A DNA stretch of 64,000 nt from Streptomyces sp. NBC_01591 (GCF_035918155.1 NZ_CP109327.1:6324001-6388000), one strand, 5' to 3'. Positions 42,366 through 54,394 are shown, counted from the first letter of the stretch. The notes: generated by a model not told the origin, from the letters alone. Numbers and translations: made by a program.

Positions 42366-43025
42366 TCAGCCGCAGAGCGGCGCGCGATGGCAGCTGTACG
42401 CCAGCGTGCCCAGCAGCAGCCGCGCCTGCGGCGGCGCGGCCGCCGTGTCCAGCACCGGCGGGCGCAGCCACCGGACCGGGCCCAGGCCGCCCTTGTCGGA
42501 CGGCGGGGCGGTGATGTGGCAGCCGGGCCCCAGCGCCCGCAGATCCAGCCCCGCGTCGTCCCAGCCCATCCGGTACAGCAGCTGGGGGAGCTCGGCGGCG
42601 GCACCCGGGGCCACGAAGAACTGCGCCCGCCCGGCCGGGGTCACCGCGACCGGGCCGAGCGGCAGCCCCATCCGCTCCATCCGCACCAGGGCCCGGCGCC
42701 CGGCCGCCTCGGCGACATCGAGGACGTCGAAGGTGCGCCCCACCGGCAGCAGCATCGAGGCGCCCGGCGTCCGGCCCCACGCGTCGGCCGCCGCGTCGAG
42801 CGTGGCGCCCGCGGGGACCTCGGGGGCGAAGTCCAGTGGATGGTCGCCGGGGGAGGGGCAGCTCGCCTGCCCGCAGGAGCAGCGGCCGGCCGCGGCTCGC
42901 GCTCCCGGCGCGACGGCCCAGCCCCACAGTCCCGTGTACTCGGCCACTGCCGTGCACTCGGCCGCACGGCCGCGGCGCCGTGAGCCGGTGCGCATCTCGC
43001 GGATGCCGCCGATCGTGAAGCCCAT
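42366..43025 (-). CDS. Bifunctional DNA primase/polymerase (Prim-Pol) domain-like protein
   Basis: 219 residues. WGWAVAPGARAAAGRCSCGQASCPSPGDHPL is the conserved opening of Prim-Pol-type proteins: the strand with GWAV, then a Cys cluster and DHP. The rest (DAWGRTPGASMLLPVGRTFDVLDVAEAAG) fits the family core. The classical catalytic DxD is not obvious, and no helicase or zinc partner follows, so activity is doubtful. The ATG at 43025 is used. It lies between ftsY and nsdA, a place where streptomycetes carry this conserved gene as far as I recall. Confidence 0.7.
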   Translation of the reverse strand: MGFTIGGIREMRTGSRRRGRAAECTAVAEYTGLWGWAVAPGARAAAGRCSCGQASCPSPGDHPLDFAPEVPAGATLDAAADAWGRTPGASMLLPVGRTFDVLDVAEAAGRRALVRMERMGLPLGPVAVTPAGRAQFFVAPGAAAELPQLLYRMGWDDAGLDLRALGPGCHITAPPSDKGGLGPVRWLRPPVLDTAAAPPQARLLLGTLAYSCHRAPLCG

Positions 43026-43452
43026 GCCCCCTCCAACGGGTCCGACTGGCCGGTGGTTACGACGCGGGCTCGAGTCATGACGCTCCGTCGTCGCCGTCGA
43101 TCCGGAGTGCGCCGGTGGCATTCGGGGTCGTGCGACATCCTTCGCGCGCCCCGTTCCGCATCACTGCGCACCCTGCTGATCGCCGTGTGTCAAGTGAATC
43201 GCGCCCGACGGGGGTGGCGTTCATTCGAAGGGGTGGCGAATGGTGGCGTTTCTGTAATCACCCTCGCCCGAAGGGTGATCGTAGGATTACCGTCGGTACG
43301 CGAACCATGGAAGTATGTGCGCCCGTGGGTATGCCAGAGGCAACCCGATTTCCTGTTCGACGGTGCGCAACCCGCCGCATGGGCGGCATCGGCTCAGGGC
43401 ATTCTGGTAAAGGTTCGCGCGACAGGTATTTCAGCGGGATGGGGGCGTTCCA
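43026..43452. other. Gene-free divergent region upstream of nsdA
   Basis: 427 bases between the divergently transcribed Prim-Pol-like gene and nsdA. It is somewhat lower in GC in the centre (around 43185-43330). I see no repeat, RNA or open frame I can support; promoters for both genes must be here. Confidence 0.5.
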
Positions 43453-44928
43453 GTGAGTGGCAGCGGCGCAGGCGATTCGAATGCCGGCAAGCGCCCCAAC
43501 GGGCAATTGAGCTCATGGTTCGTGCGAAGCGGCTGGTCGAAGGGCGAGCTCGCCCGCCAGGTGAACCGCCGGGCGCGGCAGATGGGTGCCCACCACATCA
43601 GCACCGACACATCCCGGGTGCGGCGCTGGCTCGACGGCGAGCAGCCGCGCGAGCCGATCCCGCGCATCCTCTCCGAGCTCTTCTCGGAGCGCTTCGGCGC
43701 CGTCGTCGCCATCGAGGACCTCGGACTGCGCTCCGCGCACCAGTCGCCGTCCGTGTCCGGCGTCGACCTGCCCTGGGCGGGCCCGCAGACCGTCGCACTG
43801 CTCAGCGAGTTCTCCCGCAGCGACCTCATGCTCGCCCGCCGCGGCTTCCTCGGCTCCTCGCTCGCCCTGGCCGCCGGACCCGCGCTCATCGAGCCCATGC
43901 AGCGCTGGCTGGTGCCCGTCTCCACCGCCGGCTCCGCGGAACCGGAACCGGCGGCCGCGGCCCGCCGGCCCTCCCGGCTCTCCAGCCCCGAGCTCGATCT
44001 GCTGGAGTCCACCACCGCGATGTTCCGCCAGTGGGACGCCCAGTGCGGCGGCGGACTGCGACGCAAGGCCGTCGTCGGACAGCTCCACGAGGTCACCGAC
44101 CTGCTGCAGGAACCGCAGCCGGCGGCCACTGCCAAGCGGCTCTTCCGGTGCGCCGCCGAGCTGGCCGAGCTGGCGGGCTGGATGAGCTACGACGTCGGCC
44201 TCCAGCCCACCGCCCAGAAGTACTTCGTCCTCGCGCTGCACGCCTCCAAGGAGGCCGGTGACAAACCCCTGGGTTCGTACATCCTGTCCAGCATGAGCCG
44301 CCAGATGATCCACCTCGGACGGCCCGACGACGCGCTCGAACTGATCCACCTCGCGCAGTACGGCAGCCGGGACTGCGCCACCCCGCGCACCCAGGCCATG
44401 CTGTATGCGATGGAGGCCCGTGCCTACGCCAACATGGGCCAGCCCAGCAAGTGCAAGCGGGCCGTCCGGATGGCCGAGGACACCTTCCTCGACGTGGGGA
44501 TCGACGGCGAGCCCGAGCCCGACTGGATCCGCTTCTTCTCCGAGGCCGAGCTCAGCGGCGAGAACTCCCACTCCTACCGAGACCTCGCCTATGTGGCGGG
44601 CCGCAGCCCCACGTACGCCACGCTCGCCGAGCCCCTGATGGAGAAGGCCGTCCAGCTCTTCGGCGAGGACGACGAGCACCAGCGGTCGTACGCGCTCAAC
44701 CTGATCGGCCTCGCCACCGTCCACCTCCTCAAGCGCGAGCCCGAACAGTCCACGGTGCTGGCCGAGAAGGCCCTGCGCGTCGCCAGGAAGATCCGCTCCG
44801 AGCGCGTCAACACCCGGCTCCGCAAGACCGTCGACACCGCCGCCAGGGACTTCGGGGACATCCCCGATGTCGCCAGGCTCACCGATCTCCTCACCGAGCA
44901 GCTGCCGGAGACCGCGGAAGCGGTCTGA
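43453..44928 (+). CDS. nsdA: NsdA, negative regulator of sporulation and antibiotic production
   Basis: 491 residues. The N-terminal part (SWFVRSGWSKGELARQVNRRARQMGAHHISTDTSRVRRWLDGEQPREPIPRI) resembles a helix-turn-helix and is the hallmark of NsdA. The remaining part consists of helical TPR-like repeats (for example LAELAGWMSYDVGLQPTAQKYFVLALHASKEAGDKPLG). In S. coelicolor deletion of nsdA increases actinorhodin production and sporulation. The GTG at 43453 follows GGGGG. It is followed by the amtB operon, as in S. coelicolor (SCO5582-5585, from memory). Confidence 0.93.
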   Translation: MSGSGAGDSNAGKRPNGQLSSWFVRSGWSKGELARQVNRRARQMGAHHISTDTSRVRRWLDGEQPREPIPRILSELFSERFGAVVAIEDLGLRSAHQSPSVSGVDLPWAGPQTVALLSEFSRSDLMLARRGFLGSSLALAAGPALIEPMQRWLVPVSTAGSAEPEPAAAARRPSRLSSPELDLLESTTAMFRQWDAQCGGGLRRKAVVGQLHEVTDLLQEPQPAATAKRLFRCAAELAELAGWMSYDVGLQPTAQKYFVLALHASKEAGDKPLGSYILSSMSRQMIHLGRPDDALELIHLAQYGSRDCATPRTQAMLYAMEARAYANMGQPSKCKRAVRMAEDTFLDVGIDGEPEPDWIRFFSEAELSGENSHSYRDLAYVAGRSPTYATLAEPLMEKAVQLFGEDDEHQRSYALNLIGLATVHLLKREPEQSTVLAEKALRVARKIRSERVNTRLRKTVDTAARDFGDIPDVARLTDLLTEQLPETAEAV

Positions 44929-45297
44929 GCAGCACCCCCGGCCCCGGCCACGGCGACCACCCCGCACAGACCGACTTCGGCTCCCCCGATTGCCAGGTCA
45001 GCGGGTGGTCGGCGTGGCCGGTTCGCGTTGCCGTGCCCGTACGGAAGAGTCGTAACCGCACCGTATGCGGCCACGGCCGCAGGGCAGGCCCGGCACAGGT
45101 CACGCCACCGCTGGTTCATGGCGACGTAACACACCGGACCTCTTCGTCACCACGGTGAAACACCGTGCGGCATCGGCGGAAACCGCGCTGGGCGAATCTC
45201 ATGGCCATAACCGGCCCGCACCTTTTCCCCAGTGGTCCCGCACGTGGTGCCGCTCCCATCGCCCGCACGCGGCCGCACCGACGACGAGGAGACGCCG
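44929..45297. other. Gene-free regulatory region upstream of amtB
   Basis: 369 bases after nsdA. It contains the GlnR-type box at 45126-45161. No gene is supported here. Confidence 0.6.
45126..45161 (+). promoter_or_regulatory. Probable GlnR-binding box of amtB operon
   Basis: GTCAC-6 bases-GAAAC (45146-45161) matches the a-site/b-site pattern GTnAC-n6-GAAAC of Streptomyces GlnR boxes. A GTAAC lies 20 bases upstream (45126-45130) as a weaker second half. It lies about 140 bases before the amtB ATG. It would mean induction under nitrogen limitation. Confidence 0.65.
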
Positions 45298-46985
<1,688 letters not shown>

Positions 46986-47014
46986 CCGACGCTCCCGAAA
47001 CGAAAGGCAGCCGG

Positions 47015-49471
47015 GTGACGAGCACCGGAACGACCACCGAATCCGCAGACTCGGCACCCGGCGGCTACGCGGCGGCCCGGCTGCGCCTCCTCCAGGAGAA
47101 GGCGCGGTCCGGGCCGCCGCGCCGTACGGCCCTCGCATCGCTCACCGACGACTGGCTCACCGCACTGTTCACCGCCGCCGCCGGACAGACGGGCGTCCAC
47201 GGAGCCGCCCTCGTCGCCGTCGGCGGCTACGGACGCGGTGAACTCTCCCCGCGCAGCGACCTCGACCTGCTGCTCCTGCACGACGGGAACGCCGACCCCG
47301 CGGCCGTCGCCGCCCTCGCCGACCGCGTCTGGTACCCCGTCTGGGACCTCGGTCTCGCCCTCGACCACTCCGTACGCACCCCCGCCGAGGCCCGCAGGAC
47401 GGCCGGCGAGGACCTCAAGGTCCAGCTCGGCCTGCTCGACGCCCGGCCGGTCGCCGGAGACCTCGGACTCGTCGCCGCGATGCGCACCGCGATCCTCGCC
47501 GACTGGCGCAATCAGGCCCCCAAGCGCCTGCCCGCACTCCACGAACTCTGCCGCGAACGCGCCGAACGCCAGGGCGAGCTGCAGTTCCTCCTCGAACCCG
47601 ATCTCAAGGAGGCCCGCGGCGGACTGCGGGACGCCACCGCCCTGCGCGCCGTCGCCGCGTCCTGGGTCGCCGACGCCCCCCGCGAAGGGCTCGCCGAAGC
47701 CCGCCGCGTCCTTCTCGACGCCCGTGACGCCCTCCACCTCAGCACCGGCCGCGCCACCGACCGCCTCGCCCTCCAGGAACAGGACCAGGTCGCCGGCGAG
47801 CTCGGCCTGCTCGACGCGGACGCCCTGCTCCGCCAGGTCTACGAGGCCGCCCGCACCATCTCGTACGCCACCGACGTCACCTGGCGCGAGGTCAACCGCG
47901 TCCTGCGCTCCCGGTCCGTGCGCCCCCGGCTGCGCGCCATGCTGAGCGGCGGCAAGGCAGCCGCCCCGGCACGGACCCCGCTCGCCGAGGGCGTCGTCGA
48001 GGCCGACGGCGAAGTGGTCCTCGCCCGCACCGCCCGCCCCGAACGCGACCCCGTCCTCGTGCTGCGCGCCGCGGCCGCGGCCGCCCAGTCCGAGCTCCCG
48101 CTCTCCCGCCACGTCGTACGCCGGCTCGCCACCGCCGCGCGCCCGCTGCCGGTGCCCTGGCCCGCCGAGGCCCGCGAGGAACTCGTCACCCTCCTCGGCG
48201 CGGGCGAGGCCACTGTCCCCGTCTGGGAGGCGCTCGAAGCCGAAGGGCTCATCACCCGGCTGCTCCCGGACTGGGAACGCGTCCACTGCCGCCCCCAGCG
48301 CAACCCCGTCCACACCTGGACCGTCGACCGCCACCTGGTCGAAGCGGCCGTCCGTGCCTCCTCCCTCACCCGCCGCGTCCACCGCCCCGACCTGCTCCTC
48401 GTCGCAGCCCTCCTGCACGACATCGGCAAGGGCTGGCCCGGCGACCACAGCGTCGCCGGTGAGGTCATCGCCCGGGACATGGCCGCCCGGATCGGCTTCG
48501 ACCAGCACGACGTGGGCGTCGTCGCCACCCTCGTACGCCACCACCTGCTGCTCATCGAGACGGCCACCCGACGCGACCTCGACGACCCGGCGACCGTCAG
48601 CTCCGTCGCCACCGCCGTCGGCACCGCCTCCACCCTGGAGCTGCTGCACGCGCTCACCGAGGCCGACGCGCTCGCCACCGGGCCCGCCGCCTGGTCCTCC
48701 TGGCGTGCCTCCCTCGTCGCCGACCTCGTGGGGCGCGTCGCCGCCGTGCTCGCCGGCCGGGCCCCGGAGGAACCGGAACCCGCCGCACCCGGCGCCGAAC
48801 AGGAACGCCTCGCCGTCGAGGCCCTGCGCACCGGCGAACCCGTCCTCGCCCTGCGCGCCCAGGCCGAGGACCCGAACGAGGACGGCGAACCGGAACCCGT
48901 CGGCGTCGAGCTCCACATCGCGCTGCCCGACCGGCCCGGCGTGCTGCCCGCGGCGGCGGGCGTCCTCGCCCTGCACCGCCTCACCGTGCGCGCCGCCGAC
49001 CTGCGCGCCGTGGAGCTCCCCACCGAGCTGGGCGACCCCGCCGACGTGCTGCTGCTCAGCTGGCGGGTCGCGGCCGAGTACGGCTCGCTGCCCCAGGCCA
49101 CCCGGCTCCGCGCCGACCTCGTACGCGCCCTGGACGGCTCCCTGGACATCCGGGCCCGGCTCGCCGAACGCGAGGCCGCCTACCCGCGCCGCCGCGGGGT
49201 GAAGGCCCCGCCGCCGAGGGTGACCGTCGCGGCGGCCGGCTCCCGGCTGGCGACGGTGATCGAGGTGCGGGCCCAGGACGCCCCGGGACTGCTGCACCGG
49301 ATCGGCCGGGCGCTGGAACAGAGCGAGGTACGGGTGCGCAGCGCACACGTGTCGACCCTGGGGGCGAACGCGGTGGATGCCTTCTATGTCACGGACAAGG
49401 ACGGGAAGCCGCTGCCCGAGGAGCGGGCGCTCGCGGTGGCGAACGCGGTGGAGGCCGCGCTTCGGGCGTGA
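47015..49471 (+). CDS. glnD: PII nucleotidyltransferase GlnD
   Basis: 818-residue enzyme that modifies and demodifies GlnK; in Streptomyces it acts as an adenylyltransferase. Domain order: nucleotidyltransferase (VGGYGRGELSPRSDLDLLLLHD, about 67-90), HD phosphohydrolase (LLLVAALLHDIGKGWPGDHSVAGEV, about 455-480), and two C-terminal ACT domains (DRPGVLPAAAGVLALHRL and APGLLHRIGRALEQSE) for glutamine sensing. GTG start at 47015, 29 bases after glnK. The third gene of the operon. Confidence 0.97.
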   Translation: MTSTGTTTESADSAPGGYAAARLRLLQEKARSGPPRRTALASLTDDWLTALFTAAAGQTGVHGAALVAVGGYGRGELSPRSDLDLLLLHDGNADPAAVAALADRVWYPVWDLGLALDHSVRTPAEARRTAGEDLKVQLGLLDARPVAGDLGLVAAMRTAILADWRNQAPKRLPALHELCRERAERQGELQFLLEPDLKEARGGLRDATALRAVAASWVADAPREGLAEARRVLLDARDALHLSTGRATDRLALQEQDQVAGELGLLDADALLRQVYEAARTISYATDVTWREVNRVLRSRSVRPRLRAMLSGGKAAAPARTPLAEGVVEADGEVVLARTARPERDPVLVLRAAAAAAQSELPLSRHVVRRLATAARPLPVPWPAEAREELVTLLGAGEATVPVWEALEAEGLITRLLPDWERVHCRPQRNPVHTWTVDRHLVEAAVRASSLTRRVHRPDLLLVAALLHDIGKGWPGDHSVAGEVIARDMAARIGFDQHDVGVVATLVRHHLLLIETATRRDLDDPATVSSVATAVGTASTLELLHALTEADALATGPAAWSSWRASLVADLVGRVAAVLAGRAPEEPEPAAPGAEQERLAVEALRTGEPVLALRAQAEDPNEDGEPEPVGVELHIALPDRPGVLPAAAGVLALHRLTVRAADLRAVELPTELGDPADVLLLSWRVAAEYGSLPQATRLRADLVRALDGSLDIRARLAEREAAYPRRRGVKAPPPRVTVAAAGSRLATVIEVRAQDAPGLLHRIGRALEQSEVRVRSAHVSTLGANAVDAFYVTDKDGKPLPEERALAVANAVEAALRA

Positions 49472-49597
49472 CACGGGAAGCACCCGGCGTGGCCCGCGTC
49501 CGGGATTTCCCGGGCAGGGGGTCATCGTTTCTTCCGAGCCGGATACCCTGGGGTACCGAATCCACTTTGCCCCCGACCCTGAGGACCGACGAGCGCC

Positions 49598-51145
49598 GTG
49601 TTCGATACTCTCTCCGACCGCCTTGCCGCGACTTTCAAGAACCTCAGGGGCAAGGGCCGCTTGTCCGAGGCGGACATCGACGCCACGGCTCGCGAGATCC
49701 GTATCGCCCTGCTCGAAGCGGATGTCGCGCTGCCCGTCGTCCGCGCCTTCATCGCCAACGTCAAGGAGCGGGCGCGCGGCGTCGAGGTCTCCCAGGCGCT
49801 GAACCCCGCCCAGCAGGTCGTCAAGATCGTCAACGAGGAGCTCGTCGGCATCCTCGGTGGCGAGACCCGGCGGCTGCGGTTCGCCAAGACCGCGCCCACC
49901 GTCATCATGCTCGCCGGTCTCCAGGGTGCCGGTAAGACCACCCTCGCCGGAAAGCTCGGCCTCTGGCTCAAGGGCCAGGGCCACTCCCCGCTGCTCGTCG
50001 CCTGTGACCTCCAGCGCCCCAACGCCGTCAACCAGCTCAGCGTCGTCGCCGACCGCGCCGGTGTCGCGGTGTACGCGCCCGAGCCGGGCAACGGGGTCGG
50101 TGACCCGGTCCAGGTCGCCAAGGACTCGATCGAGTACGCCCGGTCCAAGCAGTACGACGTCGTCGTCGTCGACACCGCCGGCCGCCTCGGTATCGACCAG
50201 GAGCTGATGCAGCAGGCCGCGGACATCCGCGACGCCGTCAGCCCCGACGAGATCCTCTTCGTCGTCGACGCGATGATCGGCCAGGACGCGGTCAACACCG
50301 CCGAGGCCTTCCGCGACGGCGTCGGCTTCGACGGCGTGGTGCTCTCCAAGCTCGACGGTGACGCCCGCGGTGGTGCGGCCCTGTCGATCGCCCACGTCAC
50401 GGGCAAGCAGATCATGTTCGCGTCGAACGGTGAGAAGCTCGACGACTTCGACGCCTTCCACCCCGACCGCATGGCGTCCCGCATCCTCGACATGGGTGAC
50501 CTGCTCACCCTGATCGAGCAGGCGGAGAAGACCTTCAGTCAGGAAGAGGCCGCCAAAATGGCCTCCAAGCTGGCGTCCAGCAAGGGCAAGGACTTCACGC
50601 TCGACGACTTCCTGTCCCAGATGGAGCAGGTCAGGAAGATGGGCTCCATCTCCAAGCTGCTCGGCATGCTGCCCGGTATGGGGCAGATCAAGGACCAGAT
50701 CAACAACATCGACGAGCGCGACGTGGACCGTGCCGCCGCGATCATCAAGTCGATGACCCCGAAGGAGCGCGCCGAGCCGACGATCATCAACGGCTCGCGC
50801 CGGGCCCGTATCGCCAAGGGTTCCGGTGTCGAGGTCAGCGCGGTGAAGAACCTGGTGGAGCGGTTCTTCGACGCGCGCAAGATGATGTCGAAGATGGCCC
50901 AGGGCGGCGGCATGCCGGGGATGCCCGGGATGCCGGGCATGGGCGGTGGCCCGGGCCGGCAGAAGAAGCAGGTCAAGCAGGCCAAGGGCAAGCGCAAGAG
51001 CGGCAACCCGATGAAGCGCAAGGCCGAGGAGCAGGCCGCGGCGGCCCGTCGCGAGCAGGCGGCGCAGGGCGGCGCGCTCGGTCTGCCGGCGCAGGACGAC
51101 AAGAACTTCGAGCTGCCGGACGAGTTCAAGAAGTTCATGGGCTGA
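49598..51145 (+). CDS. ffh: Signal recognition particle protein Ffh
   Basis: SRP54 GTPase, 515 residues. N domain (residues 1-90), G domain with GLQGAGKTTLAGKLG, CDLQRPNAVNQL, DTAGRLGIDQEL and SKLDGDARGG, and the Met-rich M domain (MEQVRKMGSISKLLGMLPGMGQIK ... GSRRARIAKGSGVEVSAVKNLV) that binds 4.5S RNA and signal peptides. A GMPGMPGMPGMGGGPG repeat and a basic tail end the protein. The start is GTG at 49598 (FDTLSDRLAATFKNLRGKG). The SRP RNA gene is not in the window. Confidence 0.98.
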   Translation: MFDTLSDRLAATFKNLRGKGRLSEADIDATAREIRIALLEADVALPVVRAFIANVKERARGVEVSQALNPAQQVVKIVNEELVGILGGETRRLRFAKTAPTVIMLAGLQGAGKTTLAGKLGLWLKGQGHSPLLVACDLQRPNAVNQLSVVADRAGVAVYAPEPGNGVGDPVQVAKDSIEYARSKQYDVVVVDTAGRLGIDQELMQQAADIRDAVSPDEILFVVDAMIGQDAVNTAEAFRDGVGFDGVVLSKLDGDARGGAALSIAHVTGKQIMFASNGEKLDDFDAFHPDRMASRILDMGDLLTLIEQAEKTFSQEEAAKMASKLASSKGKDFTLDDFLSQMEQVRKMGSISKLLGMLPGMGQIKDQINNIDERDVDRAAAIIKSMTPKERAEPTIINGSRRARIAKGSGVEVSAVKNLVERFFDARKMMSKMAQGGGMPGMPGMPGMGGGPGRQKKQVKQAKGKRKSGNPMKRKAEEQAAAARREQAAQGGALGLPAQDDKNFELPDEFKKFMG

Positions 51146-51192
51146 ACCGGCCCGTGTTCCGACGGGCCGTAGCGGCCCGGTGATGTCCCCGA

Positions 51193-51225
51193 GGGGGCGC
51201 CCGCTTTCCTGCGGGCGCCCCCTTC
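51193..51225 (+). terminator. Terminator after ffh
   Basis: 12-bp perfect GC stem (51193-51204 with 51211-51222) with a TTTCCT loop, followed by TTC, about 50 bases after the ffh stop. Confidence 0.75.
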
Positions 51226-51366
51226 GGCGTGTCCGGCCCCGGCGCCCGCCCCTGCCACGGCCGTCGTACGCCGTCCCTCCAAGGGCCCATCGGGCAGGCC
51301 CTGGGAGGGCTTTGCCCGCATTCCTCCCTTACTGTCGCTTCAACGGCAGTCGGCAGAGGAGCGCGC

Positions 51367-53280
51367 GTGACCAACCCCGTACCTCCCCGCGATCGGACCG
51401 ATCAGCCGTGGCGCTCCGAGGGCGCGCCACCGCCCCCGACGCCGGGCCGGAAGATGCCGGGAGGCTGGGGCGGTCTGCTGCTGACCGCGCTCGCCGTCTA
51501 TCTGATCGCCAATCTGGTGCTGTCCTTCTTCAACGGGGAGGAGCAGCGGACGATCGCGTACACGGAGTTCAGCAAGCAGGTCACCTCGGGCAACGTCTCC
51601 AAGATCTACTCCAAGGGCGACGCCATCCAGGGGCAGCTCAAGAAGGAGGCCAAGGTCCCGGGGAGCGACGACAAGTACACGAAGTTCGTCACCCAGCGGC
51701 CGGCCTTCGCGGACGACAACCTCTGGGCCGAACTGGTCAAGGACGACGTCACGGTCACCGCCGAGCCGGTCGTTCAGCAGCGCAGCTTCCTCGCCAACCT
51801 GCTGATCTCGCTCGCGCCCATGCTGCTGCTCGTGCTGCTCTGGGTCTTCATCGCCCGGCGGATGTCCAGGGGAATGGGCGGCGGGATGGGCGGCTTCGGG
51901 CGCAAGGCCCCGCCCAAGCCCGTCGAGCTGGAGGGCACCAAGCGCACCACCTTCAAGGACGTGGCCGGGATCGACGAGGTCGAGGGCGAGCTCAATGACG
52001 TCGTTGACTTCCTGAAGAACCCGCAGGCGTACCGGCAGATGGGCGCCCGGATGCCCGGCGGAGTACTGCTCGCGGGACCGCCCGGCACCGGCAAGACCCT
52101 GCTGGCCCGTGCCGTCGCCGGCGAGGCCGGAGTGGCGTTCTTCTCGGCATCGGCCTCCGAGTTCATCGAGATGATCGTCGGCGTCGGCGCGAGCCGGGTC
52201 CGGGAACTCTTCGCGGAGGCGCGCAAGGTCGCCCCCGCCATCGTCTTCATCGACGAGATCGACACCATCGGCCGGGCCCGCGGCGGCGGCTCCGGCATGG
52301 GCGGCCACGACGAGCGCGAGCAGACGCTCAACCAGATCCTCACCGAGATGGACGGCTTCTCCGGTTCGGAGGGCGTCGTCGTCCTCGCCGCCACCAACCG
52401 CGCCGACGTGCTCGACCCCGCCCTCACCCGGCCCGGCCGCTTCGACCGGATCGTCCAGGTCAGCCCGCCGGACCGGACAGGCCGGGAGGCGATCCTGGAG
52501 ATCCACACCCGGCAGATCCCGCTCGCCGACGATGTGAACCTGGCCCAGGTGGCCGGCACCACCCCCGGAATGACCGGTGCGGATCTGGCCAACCTGGCCA
52601 ATGAGGCCGCGCTCCTGGCGGTCAAGCGCCGACAGTCCGAGGTCACCCAGCCCGACTTCTCGGACGCCCTGGAGAAGGTCCAGCTCGGCGCGGAACGCTC
52701 ACTGGTCATGTCCGACGAGGAACGCCGCAGGACCGCGTACCACGAGAGCGGGCACGCGCTGCTCGGCATGGTCCAGCCGGGCGCCGATCCGGTCCGCAAG
52801 GTCACCATCGTGCCGCGCGGCCGGGCCCTGGGCGTCACGCTCTCGACGCCGGACGCCGACAAGTACGCGTACACCGAGGAGTATCTGCGCGGCCGCATCG
52901 TCGGGGCGCTCGGCGGCATGGCGGCCGAGCAGGTGGTCTTCGGCGTGATCACCACCGGCGCGGAGAGCGATCTGGAACAGGTCACCAACCTGGCCCGCGG
53001 CATGGTCGGCCGCTGGGGCATGAGCCACAAGGTGGGCAGGCTGACCGCGATCCCGAGCGATGCCCAGCAGGCGTACGGGCTGTCGGCGGCCCCCGCCACG
53101 CTCGACGCGGTGGACGGCGAGATGCGGCGGATCGTCGACGAGTGCTACGAGGTGGCCTGCCGGCTCCTGCGCGAGAACCGGGACAGGCTCGACTCGCTGT
53201 CCGCCGCGCTCCTGGCGAACGAGACGCTGGACGAGGCCGAGGCCTACCGGGCGGCCGGCATCACCCGGATGGCCAAGTAA
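51367..53280 (+). CDS. ftsH: ATP-dependent zinc metalloprotease FtsH
   Basis: Membrane-bound AAA+ protease that degrades damaged membrane proteins and some regulators; 637 residues. Membrane helices at about 35-55 ([21 protein letters not shown]) and about 140-160 ([22 protein letters not shown]) flank the extracytoplasmic domain. AAA motifs: Walker A GPPGTGKT, Walker B IVFIDEID, and [20 protein letters not shown]. The zinc site is HESGH with the later acidic ligand. The GTG at 51367 with GAGGAG upstream is chosen; an ATG at 51229 would add 46 residues overlapping the ffh terminator. Streptomycetes usually encode another FtsH elsewhere. Confidence 0.95.
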   Translation: MTNPVPPRDRTDQPWRSEGAPPPPTPGRKMPGGWGGLLLTALAVYLIANLVLSFFNGEEQRTIAYTEFSKQVTSGNVSKIYSKGDAIQGQLKKEAKVPGSDDKYTKFVTQRPAFADDNLWAELVKDDVTVTAEPVVQQRSFLANLLISLAPMLLLVLLWVFIARRMSRGMGGGMGGFGRKAPPKPVELEGTKRTTFKDVAGIDEVEGELNDVVDFLKNPQAYRQMGARMPGGVLLAGPPGTGKTLLARAVAGEAGVAFFSASASEFIEMIVGVGASRVRELFAEARKVAPAIVFIDEIDTIGRARGGGSGMGGHDEREQTLNQILTEMDGFSGSEGVVVLAATNRADVLDPALTRPGRFDRIVQVSPPDRTGREAILEIHTRQIPLADDVNLAQVAGTTPGMTGADLANLANEAALLAVKRRQSEVTQPDFSDALEKVQLGAERSLVMSDEERRRTAYHESGHALLGMVQPGADPVRKVTIVPRGRALGVTLSTPDADKYAYTEEYLRGRIVGALGGMAAEQVVFGVITTGAESDLEQVTNLARGMVGRWGMSHKVGRLTAIPSDAQQAYGLSAAPATLDAVDGEMRRIVDECYEVACRLLRENRDRLDSLSAALLANETLDEAEAYRAAGITRMAK

Positions 53281-53296
53281 CGGACGGCGCAGCCGC

Positions 53297-54157
53297 TCAC
53301 GTGGTGCACACGAGATAACGGAAGACGTTCGGCATCCAGATCGTTCCGTCGCCGTGCCGGTGCGGATGAAGGGCCACCGCGACCTCCTTCTCCACCTGGG
53401 CCCGGTCCGTCGCCCGTACCGCCGCGTCGAAGAGCCGGGTGGAGAGCAGCCCCCGCACCGCGCTGTCCATGTCCGCGTACCCGAACGGGCACGCCACCCG
53501 GCCCGAGCCGTCCGGGTTCAGACCGGCCCGGAACGCCAGCTCCTCCAGGTCGTCCCGGCCCGACGGCTGCCAGCCGCCGGTGCGAGGGGCCCGGTCCCGG
53601 TCGGACAGCCGCCCCGCCACCCGCAGCACGGGCGTCGTCGCACAGCGCTCCGGTGGACCCCAGCCGGTGAGCACCACGGTGCTGCCCCGCGCGGCCAGGG
53701 GCACCGCGGACCGCAGCGCGGCCACGAGCCCCTCGCCGTCGTCGGACGAGCAGCCGATCGGGGTGAACGCGGTGATCAGGCTGTACGGCGTCCCGTCGGA
53801 CGGCCGGGCCTCGGACGGATCGCCCTCCAGGAGCCGCGGGCGCCCGGCCGGAGGGCCGGCGTCGCTGCCCGGATCGGGCAGCAGCCGGGTCCGGGCGAGC
53901 GCCAGACGTTCGAGGTCGGTGTCCACGCCGGTGACGCGCGCGCCCCGGGCGGCGGCGATCAGCAGCGCGAGACCGGAGCCGCAGCCCAGGGAGAGCAGCC
54001 GGGTACCGGATCCCACCTCGAGCCGCTCGTACACCGCTTCGTACAGCGGTGTCAGCATCCGCTCCTGGATCTCGGCCCAGTCCCGGGCACGGTTACCGGG
54101 GTCCACCGGGGTGGACGTTTCCGCGTGGCTGTGGTGCCGGACGAGCGTGCGTGTCAT
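53297..54157 (-). CDS. SAM-dependent methyltransferase (class I)
   Basis: 286 residues. The nucleotide-binding motif LLSLGCGSGLALLIAAARGARVTGVD (about 53-78) is clear, followed by a motif II-like region (TPYSLITAFTPIG). No catalytic residues point to a substrate. The N-terminal part (NRARDWAEIQERMLTPLYEAVYERL) resembles secondary-metabolite and small-molecule methyltransferases. The ATG at 54157 is chosen because the motif spacing is normal; the frame is open further upstream antisense to proS. It is convergent with ftsH, with only 16 bases between the stops. Probably a lineage-specific gene. Confidence 0.82.
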   Translation of the reverse strand: MTRTLVRHHSHAETSTPVDPGNRARDWAEIQERMLTPLYEAVYERLEVGSGTRLLSLGCGSGLALLIAAARGARVTGVDTDLERLALARTRLLPDPGSDAGPPAGRPRLLEGDPSEARPSDGTPYSLITAFTPIGCSSDDGEGLVAALRSAVPLAARGSTVVLTGWGPPERCATTPVLRVAGRLSDRDRAPRTGGWQPSGRDDLEELAFRAGLNPDGSGRVACPFGYADMDSAVRGLLSTRLFDAAVRATDRAQVEKEVAVALHPHRHGDGTIWMPNVFRYLVCTT

Positions 54158-54394
54158 GAAAGCGCCCCAATCCGCCGAGAGGTCGGCCGTGCCCGATCGG
54201 TAGTGCCCGAGTGGATGCTTCCCCCGCTGTGTGCGCCCGCTTCCCCCGTATGTCAGAGAACTGCGCATTCGCGTCCGCGTCCAGGGGGCCGATGGCAATG
54301 GTTGCGTGGAGCAGTGATGCGTCCGTGGGGAAGGCCCGTGGCGCCGGGGCCCGTCGCCCCGTGCGGTGGGCCGTGTCGCCGTACGATGCGCGCC

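Noticed and set aside
53060..54394. A 445-codon N-terminal extension of ProS
   Set aside because: It overlaps the end of ftsH and runs antisense to the methyltransferase; no synthetase has such a domain.
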